Part shown: piece by piece, positions 1-5,378 of the stretch
Layout: each line of letters opens with the position of its first letter
How positions within the stretch are numbered: position 1 is the stretch's first letter
Assembly: GCA_946405565.1 (NCBI GenBank)
Contig: CAMJHU010000109.1
Coordinates: 1 to 6,769 of the forward strand
DNA length: 6,769 nucleotides
Reading direction: 5' to 3'
Origin: an uncultured Clostridia bacterium
GTDB taxonomy: Bacteria; Bacillota; Clostridia; Oscillospirales; Acutalibacteraceae
Translations under genes and position numbers: made by a program
The notes under the pieces: model-generated
The model's database searches: none
What the model was told of the DNA's origin: nothing
What the model saw: the letters and a program-made list of their open reading frames with translations, nothing else

Positions 1-56
1 AAGGGACTCGTCCCTTTGGAATCCCACGCTTCGCTAATTGCGCTTCGCGCTTTTCA
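1..56. repeat. Dispersed hairpin repeat, copy A (cut by window start)
   Basis: Bases 1-40 match 3898-3937 with one mismatch (A36 versus G3933), so this is the distal part of the same element as copy C. It opens with a hairpin AAGGGA-CTCG-TCCCTT and continues through a CTTCGCTAATTG segment into a small GCGC-TTC-GCGC palindrome followed by T-runs. The segment at about 34-55 also matches the start of copy B after dnaA (3011-3031) in inverted orientation, apart from one extra base in B. The end of yidD is encoded inside it, so the last codons (K-S-A-K-R-N-stop) are repeat sequence. The rest of the element lies outside the window. Confidence 0.8.
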
Positions 57-288
57 TTTTTTTTTCCTTGATTTTTATTTCCGGCACCGGATCCCATCCG
101 CCCGCGCTGAACGGATTACACCGCAGAATCCGCCACAGTCCCATAAAAAACCCCCGGAAAGCCCCGTAACGTTCAATGGCTGTATAGGTATAGGCGGAGC
201 AGGTGGGATAATAACGGCACCGCGGCGGGGTATTGGGTGAAATACGGCGCTGATAAAACCGGATCAGCCGCAGAAACAGATTCTTCAT
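34..288 (-). CDS. yidD: Membrane protein insertion efficiency factor YidD
   Basis: This is a small protein of 84 residues from the YidD family, associated at the inner face of the membrane and thought to assist insertion of proteins by the YidC/Sec machinery. The family signature is clear: LIRFYQRRISPNTPPRCRYY at residues 8-27, then PTCSAYTYTAIERYG (28-42), and RCNPFSAGGWDPVP near residues 56-69. The three cysteines at 24, 30 and 57 sit in conserved family contexts, and an N-terminal amphipathic stretch is typical. Its ATG overlaps the rnpA stop in an ATGA, which implies translational coupling and fixes the start. The tail after DPVP is Lys-rich, and its last residues are encoded by the dispersed repeat A, so the extreme C terminus is probably not conserved. 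yidC often comes next in Firmicutes, but the window ends before it could be seen. Confidence 0.95.
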   Translation of the reverse strand: MKNLFLRLIRFYQRRISPNTPPRCRYYPTCSAYTYTAIERYGAFRGFFMGLWRILRCNPFSAGGWDPVPEIKIKEKKMKSAKRN

Positions 289-644
289 GGCAGCACCCCC
301 GCTTCCCTGAGGTGTTTCTGCATCACGCGGGCAATATCCGTGCTTTTTTTATGCACAGTCGCGGTTCTGGCGACAAACACGATGTCCCAATGTCCCTGCG
401 TGTGGGGATACAGCGAGCGGAACGCCTCGCGGATAATCCGCCGGCAGCGGTTGCGCTGGACAGCATTGCCGATTTTTTTTCCCGACGTCACACCGATCTG
501 AATGCCGCCACGTTTCTTTTTGAAACAATAGGTGACTAATACAGGAGAAACAAAATTCTTTCCCCTGTGATACGCACGGCGAAACTCATAATTCTGCTTG
601 ATCACCGTGTACTTGGTTCTGGAGTAATTGGAAGATAACGTCAT
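285..644 (-). CDS. rnpA: Ribonuclease P protein component
   Basis: This is the basic protein subunit (119 residues) that works with the RNase P RNA to remove 5' leaders from precursor tRNAs. The family core is visible: an N-terminal aromatic segment (NYEFRRAYHRGKNFVSP, about residues 18-34), a central strand (IQIGVTSGKKIG), and the RNR signature GNAVQRNRCRRIIREAFR (59-76), in which a Cys sits inside RNRCRR. The length fits the family (about 110-125). The ATG at 644 was chosen because the family alignment begins just after it. The frame stays open to 779, but the upstream part encodes nothing family-like and contains a terminator. The best purine-rich stretch (GAGGG) lies about 14 nt before this ATG, longer than usual, so the start is less certain than the identity. 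The gene overlaps yidD by 4 nt and follows rpmH, the classical arrangement. Confidence 0.95.
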   Translation of the reverse strand: MTLSSNYSRTKYTVIKQNYEFRRAYHRGKNFVSPVLVTYCFKKKRGGIQIGVTSGKKIGNAVQRNRCRRIIREAFRSLYPHTQGHWDIVFVARTATVHKKSTDIARVMQKHLREAGVLP

Positions 645-667
645 TCTGTTCAGCCGATCCCTCTTTG

Positions 668-698
668 TAAAAACAAAAGCCACTTGAAAAAAAGTGGC
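668..698 (-). terminator. Intrinsic terminator/attenuator between rpmH and rnpA
   Basis: Read on the minus strand, a 7-bp stem GCCACTT/AAGTGGC with a 6-nt loop is followed directly by TTTTGTTTTT, the pattern of a Rho-independent terminator. It lies 35 nt upstream of the rnpA start, in the 204-nt gap after rpmH. I infer partial termination that yields more rpmH than rnpA-yidD message, because no separate rnpA promoter could be recognised. Confidence 0.8.
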
Positions 699-848
699 CT
701 TGCATGAAACATCACTCGATAAGCTATCGCATGGAGCAGTCACAGCATATCGGCACATCACCGCCGCAGCCCCCGCCATCAGCGGTCGCGCCGCGAAAAA
801 AAGCAGGAACCACCGCGGATCATGCCGTCACACCGGAAACCGAAACGA

Positions 849-983
849 TTAATAGGTGAGTGTCTTTCTTCCCTTTGCTCTGCGTCTTGCAAGCACCTTG
901 CGGCCGTTCTTTGTTGCCATTCTCTTACGGAAGCCGTGCTCGACCTTTCTCTGACGCTTCTTGGGCTGATATGTTCTGACCAT
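849..983 (-). CDS. rpmH: 50S ribosomal protein L34
   Basis: This 44-residue, very basic protein has the full L34 pattern: the N terminus MVRTYQPKKRQRK, the central EHGFRKRM, then ATKNGRKVLARRRAKGRKTL near the end. It is a small protein of the large ribosomal subunit bound to 23S rRNA. The ATG at 983 gives exactly the family length and is preceded by a good Shine-Dalgarno run (AAAGGGGG) about 8 nt upstream. Starting further upstream, where the frame stays open to 1094, would add a non-homologous extension. It is the first gene of the unit running away from dnaA, as in most Firmicutes. The final TY is slightly unlike the common L34 ending but needs no special explanation. Confidence 0.97.
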   Translation of the reverse strand: MVRTYQPKKRQRKVEHGFRKRMATKNGRKVLARRRAKGRKTLTY

Positions 984-1096
984 TTGCGTTACCCCCTTTC
1001 GGAAAACCAAGCGTAAATGCGGAAGCCTGAAACAGCCCCGCAGCGGACTTCGGCGGACGCCGCCACAGGCGCATCCAACCAAAAGCATACTCATGT

Positions 1097-1126
1097 ATTA
1101 TAGCGCATTCCCCCCGAAAATGTCAA
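1097..1126 (-). promoter_or_regulatory. Sigma-A promoter of rpmH-rnpA-yidD
   Basis: On the minus strand TTGACA (1126-1121) and TATAAT (1102-1097) are separated by 18 bp, a near-ideal housekeeping promoter. Transcription would start near 1090, leaving an approximately 107-nt leader before rpmH. That leader contains G+C-rich self-complementary stretches (for example GGCGG-CGT-CCGCC), which could be regulatory, but no known ribosomal-protein leader was recognised. Confidence 0.85.
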
Positions 1127-1375
1127 TATGAATTTTGAAAATGGAAATGATTTTTTTGCTTAAAAACCGGATTTATTATGACTGAATTTTCAACACCTTG
1201 TGCAAAACTCGGTGGAATACCACAAAATATCTCTATTATATAGTCAATTTTACTAAAAAACAGTCGCGATGTCTTTGCATTTTTTCATATATCGGTGGAG
1301 AATCGACCGGATCGTTCTATAAGTTTTGCACAAAACTCCCTTTGACATTTCTCAAAATTCTTCTATCAAAGGCTA
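1127..1375. other. dnaA upstream region with DnaA boxes (left part of oriC)
   Basis: This is an A+T-rich non-coding block between the divergent rpmH and dnaA promoters. Two 9-mers fit the DnaA-box consensus TTWTNCACA exactly: TTTTGCACA on the minus strand at 1199-1207 and the same sequence on the plus strand at 1324-1332. Weaker matches are TTTTCAACA at 1187-1195 (one mismatch), and GGTGGAATA at 1211-1219 and GGTGGAGAA at 1294-1302 (two mismatches each, other strand). Box clusters upstream of dnaA are typical of bipartite Firmicutes origins and also serve dnaA autoregulation. No open reading frame here looks real. Confidence 0.7.
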
Positions 1376-1404
1376 TTGAGGTATGAAAATGAAGATGGTA
1401 TAAT
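1376..1404 (+). promoter_or_regulatory. Probable dnaA promoter (extended -10)
   Basis: TATAAT at 1399-1404 is preceded by TGG, giving an extended -10, with TTGAGG at 1376-1381 as a 17-bp-spaced -35. A second, weaker option lies just upstream: TTGACA at 1342-1347 with TATCAA at 1364-1369 (16-bp spacing). The consensus DnaA box at 1324-1332 sits immediately before both, well placed for repression by DnaA. The leader to the dnaA ATG is about 90 nt. Confidence 0.75.
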
Positions 1405-1500
1405 ATACAAGTCAGACAATTCGGAGGACAGTATCAAAACATCGGGATACGATTGATTTTGAGATGTATTCTAAAAAGGAAAGGAAAATCGTCACGCATC

Positions 1501-2997
1501 ATGGAAATCAAAGAACTCTGGGAAAAGGTATGCACCAAGCTGATGAGTCAGGTCAACGACGTCTTTTATAATGTATGGATCATACCGCTGGAACCATATG
1601 ATCTCATCAACGGCAATGAAATGATTATTATCGCGCCATCGCAGTTTCATCGCACCGTACTGAAAGATCAGCACATCAACGACAAGATTGAGATGGCGCT
1701 TTACAATACCATCGGCTTTGAAGTCAAGCTGACCATTCTGGTCAAAGGGGAAGAGCTTCCCAACGGAGAGGTAATCAACACGCCGGAGCCATTTCGTCAG
1801 GCATCCGACACGGATGAAAAGCCATGGCAGGAGGAAGTGCGCCGTTATCAGATGGCGGCGGCGGCATCCGCCGCGCCCACGCCCGCTCCCGCACCCGTTT
1901 CCGCGCCCTTAACGGCGCCGGCGGCAAAAGATACCGCTGCGGCTACCGCGGCGCAGGCGCTGATGTGTTCCCCCTCCGACGATTCGGAATACACCTTTGA
2001 TACCTTTATCGTCGGCTCATCCAACCGTTTTGCCCACGCGGCGAGCGTGGCGGTAGCGGATAATCCCGGCGGCTCCTATAACCCGCTGTTTATCTACGGT
2101 CCCTCCGGCATGGGCAAGACCCACCTGCTCTTTGCCATTCAGAACGCGGTGCAGAAGAAATATCCCGACAAAAAGGTAAAATACATCAAGGGCGATCAAT
2201 TCACCAACGAGCTGATTGAAGCCATTGCCAACGGCAGACAGAATGAGTTCCATCAGAAATACCGTTATATCGACGTGCTGATGGTGGACGACGTGCAGTT
2301 CATCGGGGGCAAGGATCAGACGCAGGAGGAATTCTTCCATACCTTTAATACGCTGCATCAGGAACATAAACAGATTGTGCTGACGAGTGACCGTCCGCCG
2401 AGAGAGATTCAGACGTTGGAAAACCGTCTGCGCTCACGGTTTGAGATGGGACTGCTGGCAGATATCCAGCCGCCGGAATATGAAACCCGCATTGCCATTA
2501 TCAAGCGCAAGGCGCGGCAGTGCAATATGGAGATCAGCGACGAAGTGGCGGAATTCATCGCGGAGCGGCTGAAATCCAATATCCGGCAGTTGGAAGGCGT
2601 GGTCAAGCGCATTAATGCCAATTATCAGCTGGATAAGGAAACCCCCACGTTGACCATGGCGCAGAATGCCATCCGCGACGTCATGAATGACGTGCAGCCC
2701 ACACCCATTACCATTGAACGCATCATTGAGGAAGTGGCGCGGACGTTTGAGGTGACGGCGAAGGATATCAAATCGCCCAAGCGCGCGGCGCAGATCTCGC
2801 AGGCGAGACAGGTCACGATGTATGTGGTGAGAGAAGTGACGAATCTTTCGTATGAAGAGATCGGGAAGGAATTCGGGAGAGATCACTCGACGGTGATTTA
2901 CGCGGTGCAGCAGGTCGAGCGGAATATGAAGAAGCGCCCGGATTTCCGAAATATGGTGAATGATCTGATCAAGAATATCAAGGTGTCCGCACAATAA
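1501..2997 (+). CDS. dnaA: Chromosomal replication initiator protein DnaA
   Basis: This is the AAA+ ATPase that binds DnaA boxes at oriC, opens the duplex and recruits helicase. The 498 residues show all four domains. Domain I (about 1-90) starts MEIKELWEKVCTKLMSQV. Domain II (about 95-160) is a low-complexity Ala/Pro linker. Domain III carries Walker A GPSGMGKT (200-207), Walker B VLMVDDVQF (259-267), sensor 1 IVLTSDRPP (292-300), the arginine-finger segment RLRSRFEMGL (309-318, with Met where many homologues have Trp) and sensor 2 SNIRQLEG (359-366). Domain IV carries the DNA-binding signature GRDHSTVIYA (459-468). The ATG at 1501 matches family N termini. A possible TTG start at 1453 would add 16 residues of no known similarity. 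Spacing from the nearest AAGGA to this ATG is long (15 nt). The 3' end is very G-rich on this strand (22 G to 5 C in 2821-2880). Confidence 0.98.
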   Translation: MEIKELWEKVCTKLMSQVNDVFYNVWIIPLEPYDLINGNEMIIIAPSQFHRTVLKDQHINDKIEMALYNTIGFEVKLTILVKGEELPNGEVINTPEPFRQASDTDEKPWQEEVRRYQMAAAASAAPTPAPAPVSAPLTAPAAKDTAAATAAQALMCSPSDDSEYTFDTFIVGSSNRFAHAASVAVADNPGGSYNPLFIYGPSGMGKTHLLFAIQNAVQKKYPDKKVKYIKGDQFTNELIEAIANGRQNEFHQKYRYIDVLMVDDVQFIGGKDQTQEEFFHTFNTLHQEHKQIVLTSDRPPREIQTLENRLRSRFEMGLLADIQPPEYETRIAIIKRKARQCNMEISDEVAEFIAERLKSNIRQLEGVVKRINANYQLDKETPTLTMAQNAIRDVMNDVQPTPITIERIIEEVARTFEVTAKDIKSPKRAAQISQARQVTMYVVREVTNLSYEEIGKEFGRDHSTVIYAVQQVERNMKKRPDFRNMVNDLIKNIKVSAQ

Positions 2998-3010
2998 ACA
3001 AGGAAAGAGA

Positions 3011-3260
3011 AAAAGCGCGAAGCGCCAATTAGCCGCGCAGCGGCGCGGGGTGCAGGGGGTGAGCTCCCTGCCGGGTCAAGGGCAGCGCCCTTGCGGGGGA
3101 CCGGGGGCAGCGCCACCGGCAGGCAGGCGGAAGCCTGCCGGGCAAAACCAGCCCGGACACGCAACAAGGCAGGGCGAATCCAGAAAAGGAACCGACCAAA
3201 AGCAAAATCAGCCCGGAAATGCAACAAGGCAGGGCGAATCCAGAAAAGGAACCCCCAAAA
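3011..3260. repeat. Modular hairpin-array repeat, copy B (left flank of oriC core)
   Basis: It begins 13 nt after the dnaA stop with AAAAGCGCGAAGCGC, the same sequence that ends yidD, in the same orientation relative to the gene. Five short hairpins follow: 3032-3044 (GCCGC/GCGGC), 3052-3071 (GCAGGG/CCCTGC), 3077-3093 (CAAGGGC/GCCCTTG), 3101-3119 (CCGG-GGC/GCC-CCGG, one mismatch) and 3122-3139 (GGCAGGC/GCCTGCC). Starts are 20-25 nt apart. A tail module (GGGCGAATCCAGAAAAGGAA) is then present twice. Copy C (about 3755-3947) is the inverted counterpart, with a perfect 21-bp match between 3074-3094 and 3872-3892. The element is non-coding; weak open frames through it run along the repeat and look like no protein I recognise. 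Confidence 0.85.
3142..3253. repeat. Two-copy tandem repeat, 60-bp period
   Basis: Segments 3142-3193 and 3202-3253 are 52 bp each with three differences (3148/3208, 3158/3218, 3160/3220), offset by exactly 60. This is a duplication of the tail module of repeat element B. Copy C has one diverged inverted version at 3755-3797. Confidence 0.9.
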
Positions 3261-3273
3261 ATATAATCCAAAA

Positions 3274-3308
3274 ACGGCAGTACGCAGAAAGAAAAAGCGT
3301 ACTGCCGT
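3274..3308 (+). terminator. Hairpin, probable dnaA terminator
   Basis: A perfect 12-bp stem (ACGGCAGTACGC at 3274-3285, GCGTACTGCCGT at 3297-3308) encloses an 11-nt loop, with an A-run before it and CTTTCT after it. The T-tract is weak, but this is the only long stable stem between dnaA and the origin core, so it probably ends dnaA transcription and shields the origin. Confidence 0.65.
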
Positions 3309-3333
3309 CTTTCTATATATGTATACAAAACCC

Positions 3334-3375
3334 GGTGGAAACCGTGTGGACAGCCCGTGGACAGGCGGTGCAAAC
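3334..3375 (-). other. Array of four DnaA-box-like 9-mers at 11-bp spacing
   Basis: On the plus strand the 9-mers GGTGGAAAC (3334), TGTGGACAG (3345), CGTGGACAG (3356) and GGTGCAAAC (3367) start exactly 11 bp apart, each followed by a 2-nt spacer. They are variants of TGTGGAWAA, the reverse complement of the DnaA box, so the sites face the minus strand. None is a perfect consensus. The strict phasing, about one helical turn, is the main evidence for cooperative DnaA binding at the origin. Confidence 0.7.
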
Positions 3376-3443
3376 CCTCTTGAAAGATTTCCAAGCCCAT
3401 TCTATCCCCTCTCCGGGATTCCCACACCATTTTGAACAACCAA

Positions 3444-3583
3444 CGTGGACAACTGTCAGGATTTGTGCATTGTGGAAATTCCTTGAAAAACCTTTCAAAA
3501 TTTTCCTCTCCACCGTCCACCGTTTAAAATTTCTCTCAGCTATCTGCTGAAGAAGGTTTCCGGACTTTTCCACCGATTCCACC
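3444..3583. other. Further degenerate DnaA boxes of the origin core
   Basis: Candidate sites on the minus strand are CGTGGACAA (3444-3452) and TGTGGAAAT (3471-3479, one mismatch to consensus in reverse complement). On the plus strand they are CTCTCCACC (3506-3514), TTTTCCACC (3566-3574, one mismatch) and GATTCCACC (3575-3583). The last two are adjacent and sit right before the unwinding element. One more single-mismatch site, TTTTCCACT, lies beyond the A+T tract at 3679-3687. Individually weak, they form a cluster where oriC is expected. Confidence 0.6.
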
Positions 3584-3639
3584 CCCCCTACTGCTGCTAC
3601 TGACCTAATTATATTATTATATTTATATTGATATTTTTT
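3584..3639 (+). other. oriC unwinding region: C-run, DnaA-trio-like repeats, A+T element
   Basis: After the paired boxes ending at 3583 comes a C-run (3582-3588), then CTA-CTG-CTG-CTA-CTG (3588-3602), then a 34-bp tract (3606-3639) made only of A and T except one G at 3630. Read on the minus strand 3' to 5' the trinucleotides are GAT-GAC-GAC-GAT-GAC, resembling the DnaA-trio (3'-GAT) on which DnaA assembles along single-stranded DNA in Bacillus subtilis. The order box, GC cluster, trio, A+T element is that of the described basal unwinding system. I infer that strand opening begins here. Confidence 0.75.
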
Positions 3640-3754
3640 CTCGTTCCTGCCTTTTTTGATGACTGACCGCTTCGCTCGTTTTCCACTTTTTGCAATGGAG
3701 ATTTTTTTATGATTTTCTTTTTTTGTTATTCGCCTGAGGTTGTTTCATATCTGA

Positions 3755-3947
3755 GCTGGTCTTGCTTTTGGTGGGCTCCTTTTTCTGGATTCGCCCTTCC
3801 CCGTTTTTGATCTTGGCGCGATACGCTCGGCAGCACGTTGTGCTGCCTGCCGGGACGCTGTCCCGGTCCCTGCAAGGGCGCTGCCCTTGACCTGCCAAAG
3901 GGACTCGTCCCTTTGGAATCCCACGCTTCGCTAGTTGCTCCGCTCGC
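3755..3947. repeat. Modular hairpin-array repeat, copy C (right flank of oriC core)
   Basis: This is the inverted counterpart of copy B. Reading left to right it has the tail module (3755-3797, inverted), then four hairpins: 3829-3847 (GGCAGCAC/GTGCTGCC), 3850-3866 (CCGGGAC/GTCCCGG), 3873-3889 (CAAGGGC/GCCCTTG) and 3895-3916 (CCAAAGGGA/TCCCTTTGG). Their starts are 21, 23 and 22 nt apart. Bases 3898-3937 repeat the first 40 bases of the window with one mismatch. In the 374-nt gap between the A+T tract and the dnaN ATG, the repeat and the dnaN promoter are the only structures I see apart from one weak DnaA box at 3679. A minus-strand open frame through the element follows its repeat sequence and is not credible as a gene. 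Confidence 0.85.
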
Positions 3948-3976
3948 TTGACTTTTCGCTTCTTTTTTTTTATAAT
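3948..3976 (+). promoter_or_regulatory. Promoter of dnaN-yaaA-recF
   Basis: TTGACT (3948-3953) and TATAAT (3971-3976) are spaced 17 bp, with a T-rich spacer. Transcription would start near 3983, about 30 nt before the dnaN ATG. The -35 box begins directly at the end of repeat copy C. Confidence 0.85.
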
Positions 3977-4013
3977 ATCTCTATGTTTTTACTCTCGAAA
4001 GGATCTGCTCGCT

Positions 4014-5120
4014 ATGAAATTTACCTGCAACCGCGAATTACTCTCCGACGCACTCAACAAAGTCACCCGCGCCGTCTCTCCCCGCTCCACCATCGCCGCC
4101 CTCGAAGGCATCTACTTCCGCACCGAGGAATGCTCCCTCTACATCTGCGGCTACAACCTCGAACTCGGCATCTCCACCAAAATCCTCGCCAACATCTACG
4201 AGGAAGGCAGCATCGTTCTCTCCAACAAGCTCTTCTGTGAAATCGTCCGCAAAATGCCCGGCGACGAACTCGAAATTACCTGCGGCGAGAATTTTATCAC
4301 CACCATCAAATCCTCCGAAGCCGAATATTCCATCATCGGTATCTCTCCCTCCGATTTCCCCGAACTCCCTGTCATCGAAGGCGACCGCCGTATCTCGGTT
4401 TCACAGAGTATGCTCAAATCCATGATCGGTCAGACCATCTTTGCCGTCAGCGACAACGACACCCGTCCCACCTGCACCGGTTCCCTCTTTGAAATCTCGG
4501 AAGACAAAATCCGCATCGTCTCGGTGGACGGCTTCCGTCTCGCCATCCGCACCGAACCCATCACAAGCACGGTAACAATGTCCTTTATTGTACCTAAAAG
4601 AACCCTTGAAGAGGTTTCCCGTCTCTTGGAGGACGACGAAGAAAAGCGCGCGGAAATCTGCGCCACCCGCCGTCACATTGAATTTGTCATCAACGGCTGT
4701 GTGATTATCTCCCGCCTGATTGAAGGCGAATTCCTCGATTATCACAACGCCATTCCCCAGAATACCACCACCGAGGTGCGTGTGAATACCCGCCGCATGA
4801 TCGAGGCGACCGAGCGTATGAACCTGCTCATCAGCGACGCGATCAAAAGTCCCGTGCGGTGTATCTTCGGCAATGATATGGTACAGTTCCAGTGTCGCAC
4901 GGCGATTGGCGCCGCGACCGACCGTCTCTCCGCCGAAGCGCCGAATGAACCTATCGAAATCGGCTTCAACAACCGTTATCTGATGGACGCCTTCCGGGCG
5001 GTTTCGACCGATGAAGTGCGTCTGGTACTCGGCACGCCGGTCACGCCGGTGAAGGTGCTTCCCTTGGAGGGCGAACATTTCCTCTTCCTGCTCCTGCCGG
5101 TTCGTCTCCAAAAGGACTAA
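4014..5120 (+). CDS. dnaN: DNA polymerase III subunit beta (sliding clamp)
   Basis: This is the beta clamp, a ring-shaped dimer that encircles DNA and tethers polymerase III and many repair proteins through its hydrophobic cleft. The 368 residues fit the three-fold repeated clamp fold of the family (about 365-380). The N terminus MKFTCNRELLSDALNKVTRAV with PRSTIAALEGIYF (about 23-35), the central VSVDGFRLAIR, and the C-terminal EGEHFLFLLLPVRLQKD are all typical. The ATG at 4014 matches family starts and has AAAGGA about 10 nt upstream. An in-frame ATG at 3948 would add a Phe-rich stretch overlapping the promoter, so it was not used. The first half is strongly C-rich and uses CTC for Leu (113 C to 52 G in 4021-4320), whereas the end is balanced and uses more CTG. 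The S4 gene follows after 33 nt. Confidence 0.97.
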   Translation: MKFTCNRELLSDALNKVTRAVSPRSTIAALEGIYFRTEECSLYICGYNLELGISTKILANIYEEGSIVLSNKLFCEIVRKMPGDELEITCGENFITTIKSSEAEYSIIGISPSDFPELPVIEGDRRISVSQSMLKSMIGQTIFAVSDNDTRPTCTGSLFEISEDKIRIVSVDGFRLAIRTEPITSTVTMSFIVPKRTLEEVSRLLEDDEEKRAEICATRRHIEFVINGCVIISRLIEGEFLDYHNAIPQNTTTEVRVNTRRMIEATERMNLLISDAIKSPVRCIFGNDMVQFQCRTAIGAATDRLSAEAPNEPIEIGFNNRYLMDAFRAVSTDEVRLVLGTPVTPVKVLPLEGEHFLFLLLPVRLQKD

Positions 5121-5153
5121 ATTTTTCCGTAATAAATCAGAGGATAGAAACAA

Positions 5154-5378
5154 ATGGAACGTAAAATCATTGAAATCACCACAGAATTCATCAAACTGGA
5201 CAGCCTGCTGAAATTTGCGGGCATTGCCGCGATTGGCGGGGAAGCCAAATTCATGGTGACGTCGGGCGCGGTGATGGTCAACGGCGAAGTCTGCACCATG
5301 CGGGGCAAAAAAATCCGTCCGGGCGACATCGTGACGATTCCGTGTGACAAGGTCGAATTAGAGGTCCGCGGCGCATGA
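5154..5378 (+). CDS. yaaA: S4-domain RNA-binding protein YaaA/RlbA
   Basis: This short protein of 74 residues is an S4 domain almost from end to end: FIKLDSLLKFAGIAAIGGEA (12-31), KFMVTSGAVMVNGEV (32-46), then RGKKIRPGDIVTIP (50-63). The family is the YaaA/RlbA type found between dnaN and recF throughout Firmicutes and is believed to act in ribosome or RNA metabolism; the exact role is not settled. The start at 5154 has AGAGGA upstream and leaves a 33-nt gap after dnaN. The stop overlaps the recF ATG in an ATGA, so the two are probably translationally coupled. This yaaA is the S4 protein of Bacillus naming, not the unrelated Escherichia coli peroxide-stress YaaA. Confidence 0.93.
   Translation: MERKIIEITTEFIKLDSLLKFAGIAAIGGEAKFMVTSGAVMVNGEVCTMRGKKIRPGDIVTIPCDKVELEVRGA

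Noticed and set aside
237..539. Plus-strand 100-codon frame opposite rnpA and yidD
   Set aside because: It is antisense to two confidently identified genes and shows no domain or ribosome binding site.
645..779. N-terminal extension of rnpA to 779
   Set aside because: The extra 45 codons include the terminator hairpin and are unlike any RNase P protein N terminus; family similarity starts just after the ATG at 644.
1453..1500. TTG start of dnaA 16 codons upstream
   Set aside because: The extension is not DnaA-like and has no ribosome binding site at normal distance; the ATG at 1501 matches family N termini.
3050..3550. Long plus-strand open frames through the dnaA-dnaN gap (also 3091-3435)
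   Set aside because: They run across the hairpin repeats, the tandem duplication, the terminator stem and the DnaA-box cluster. The peptide is repeat-derived and Arg/Pro-rich with no recognisable domain, and the region is functional non-coding origin DNA.
3707..3898. Minus-strand 63-codon frame in repeat copy C
   Set aside because: Its sequence is the inverted repeat module itself and shares words with the frames in copy B, as expected from repeats and not from a gene family.
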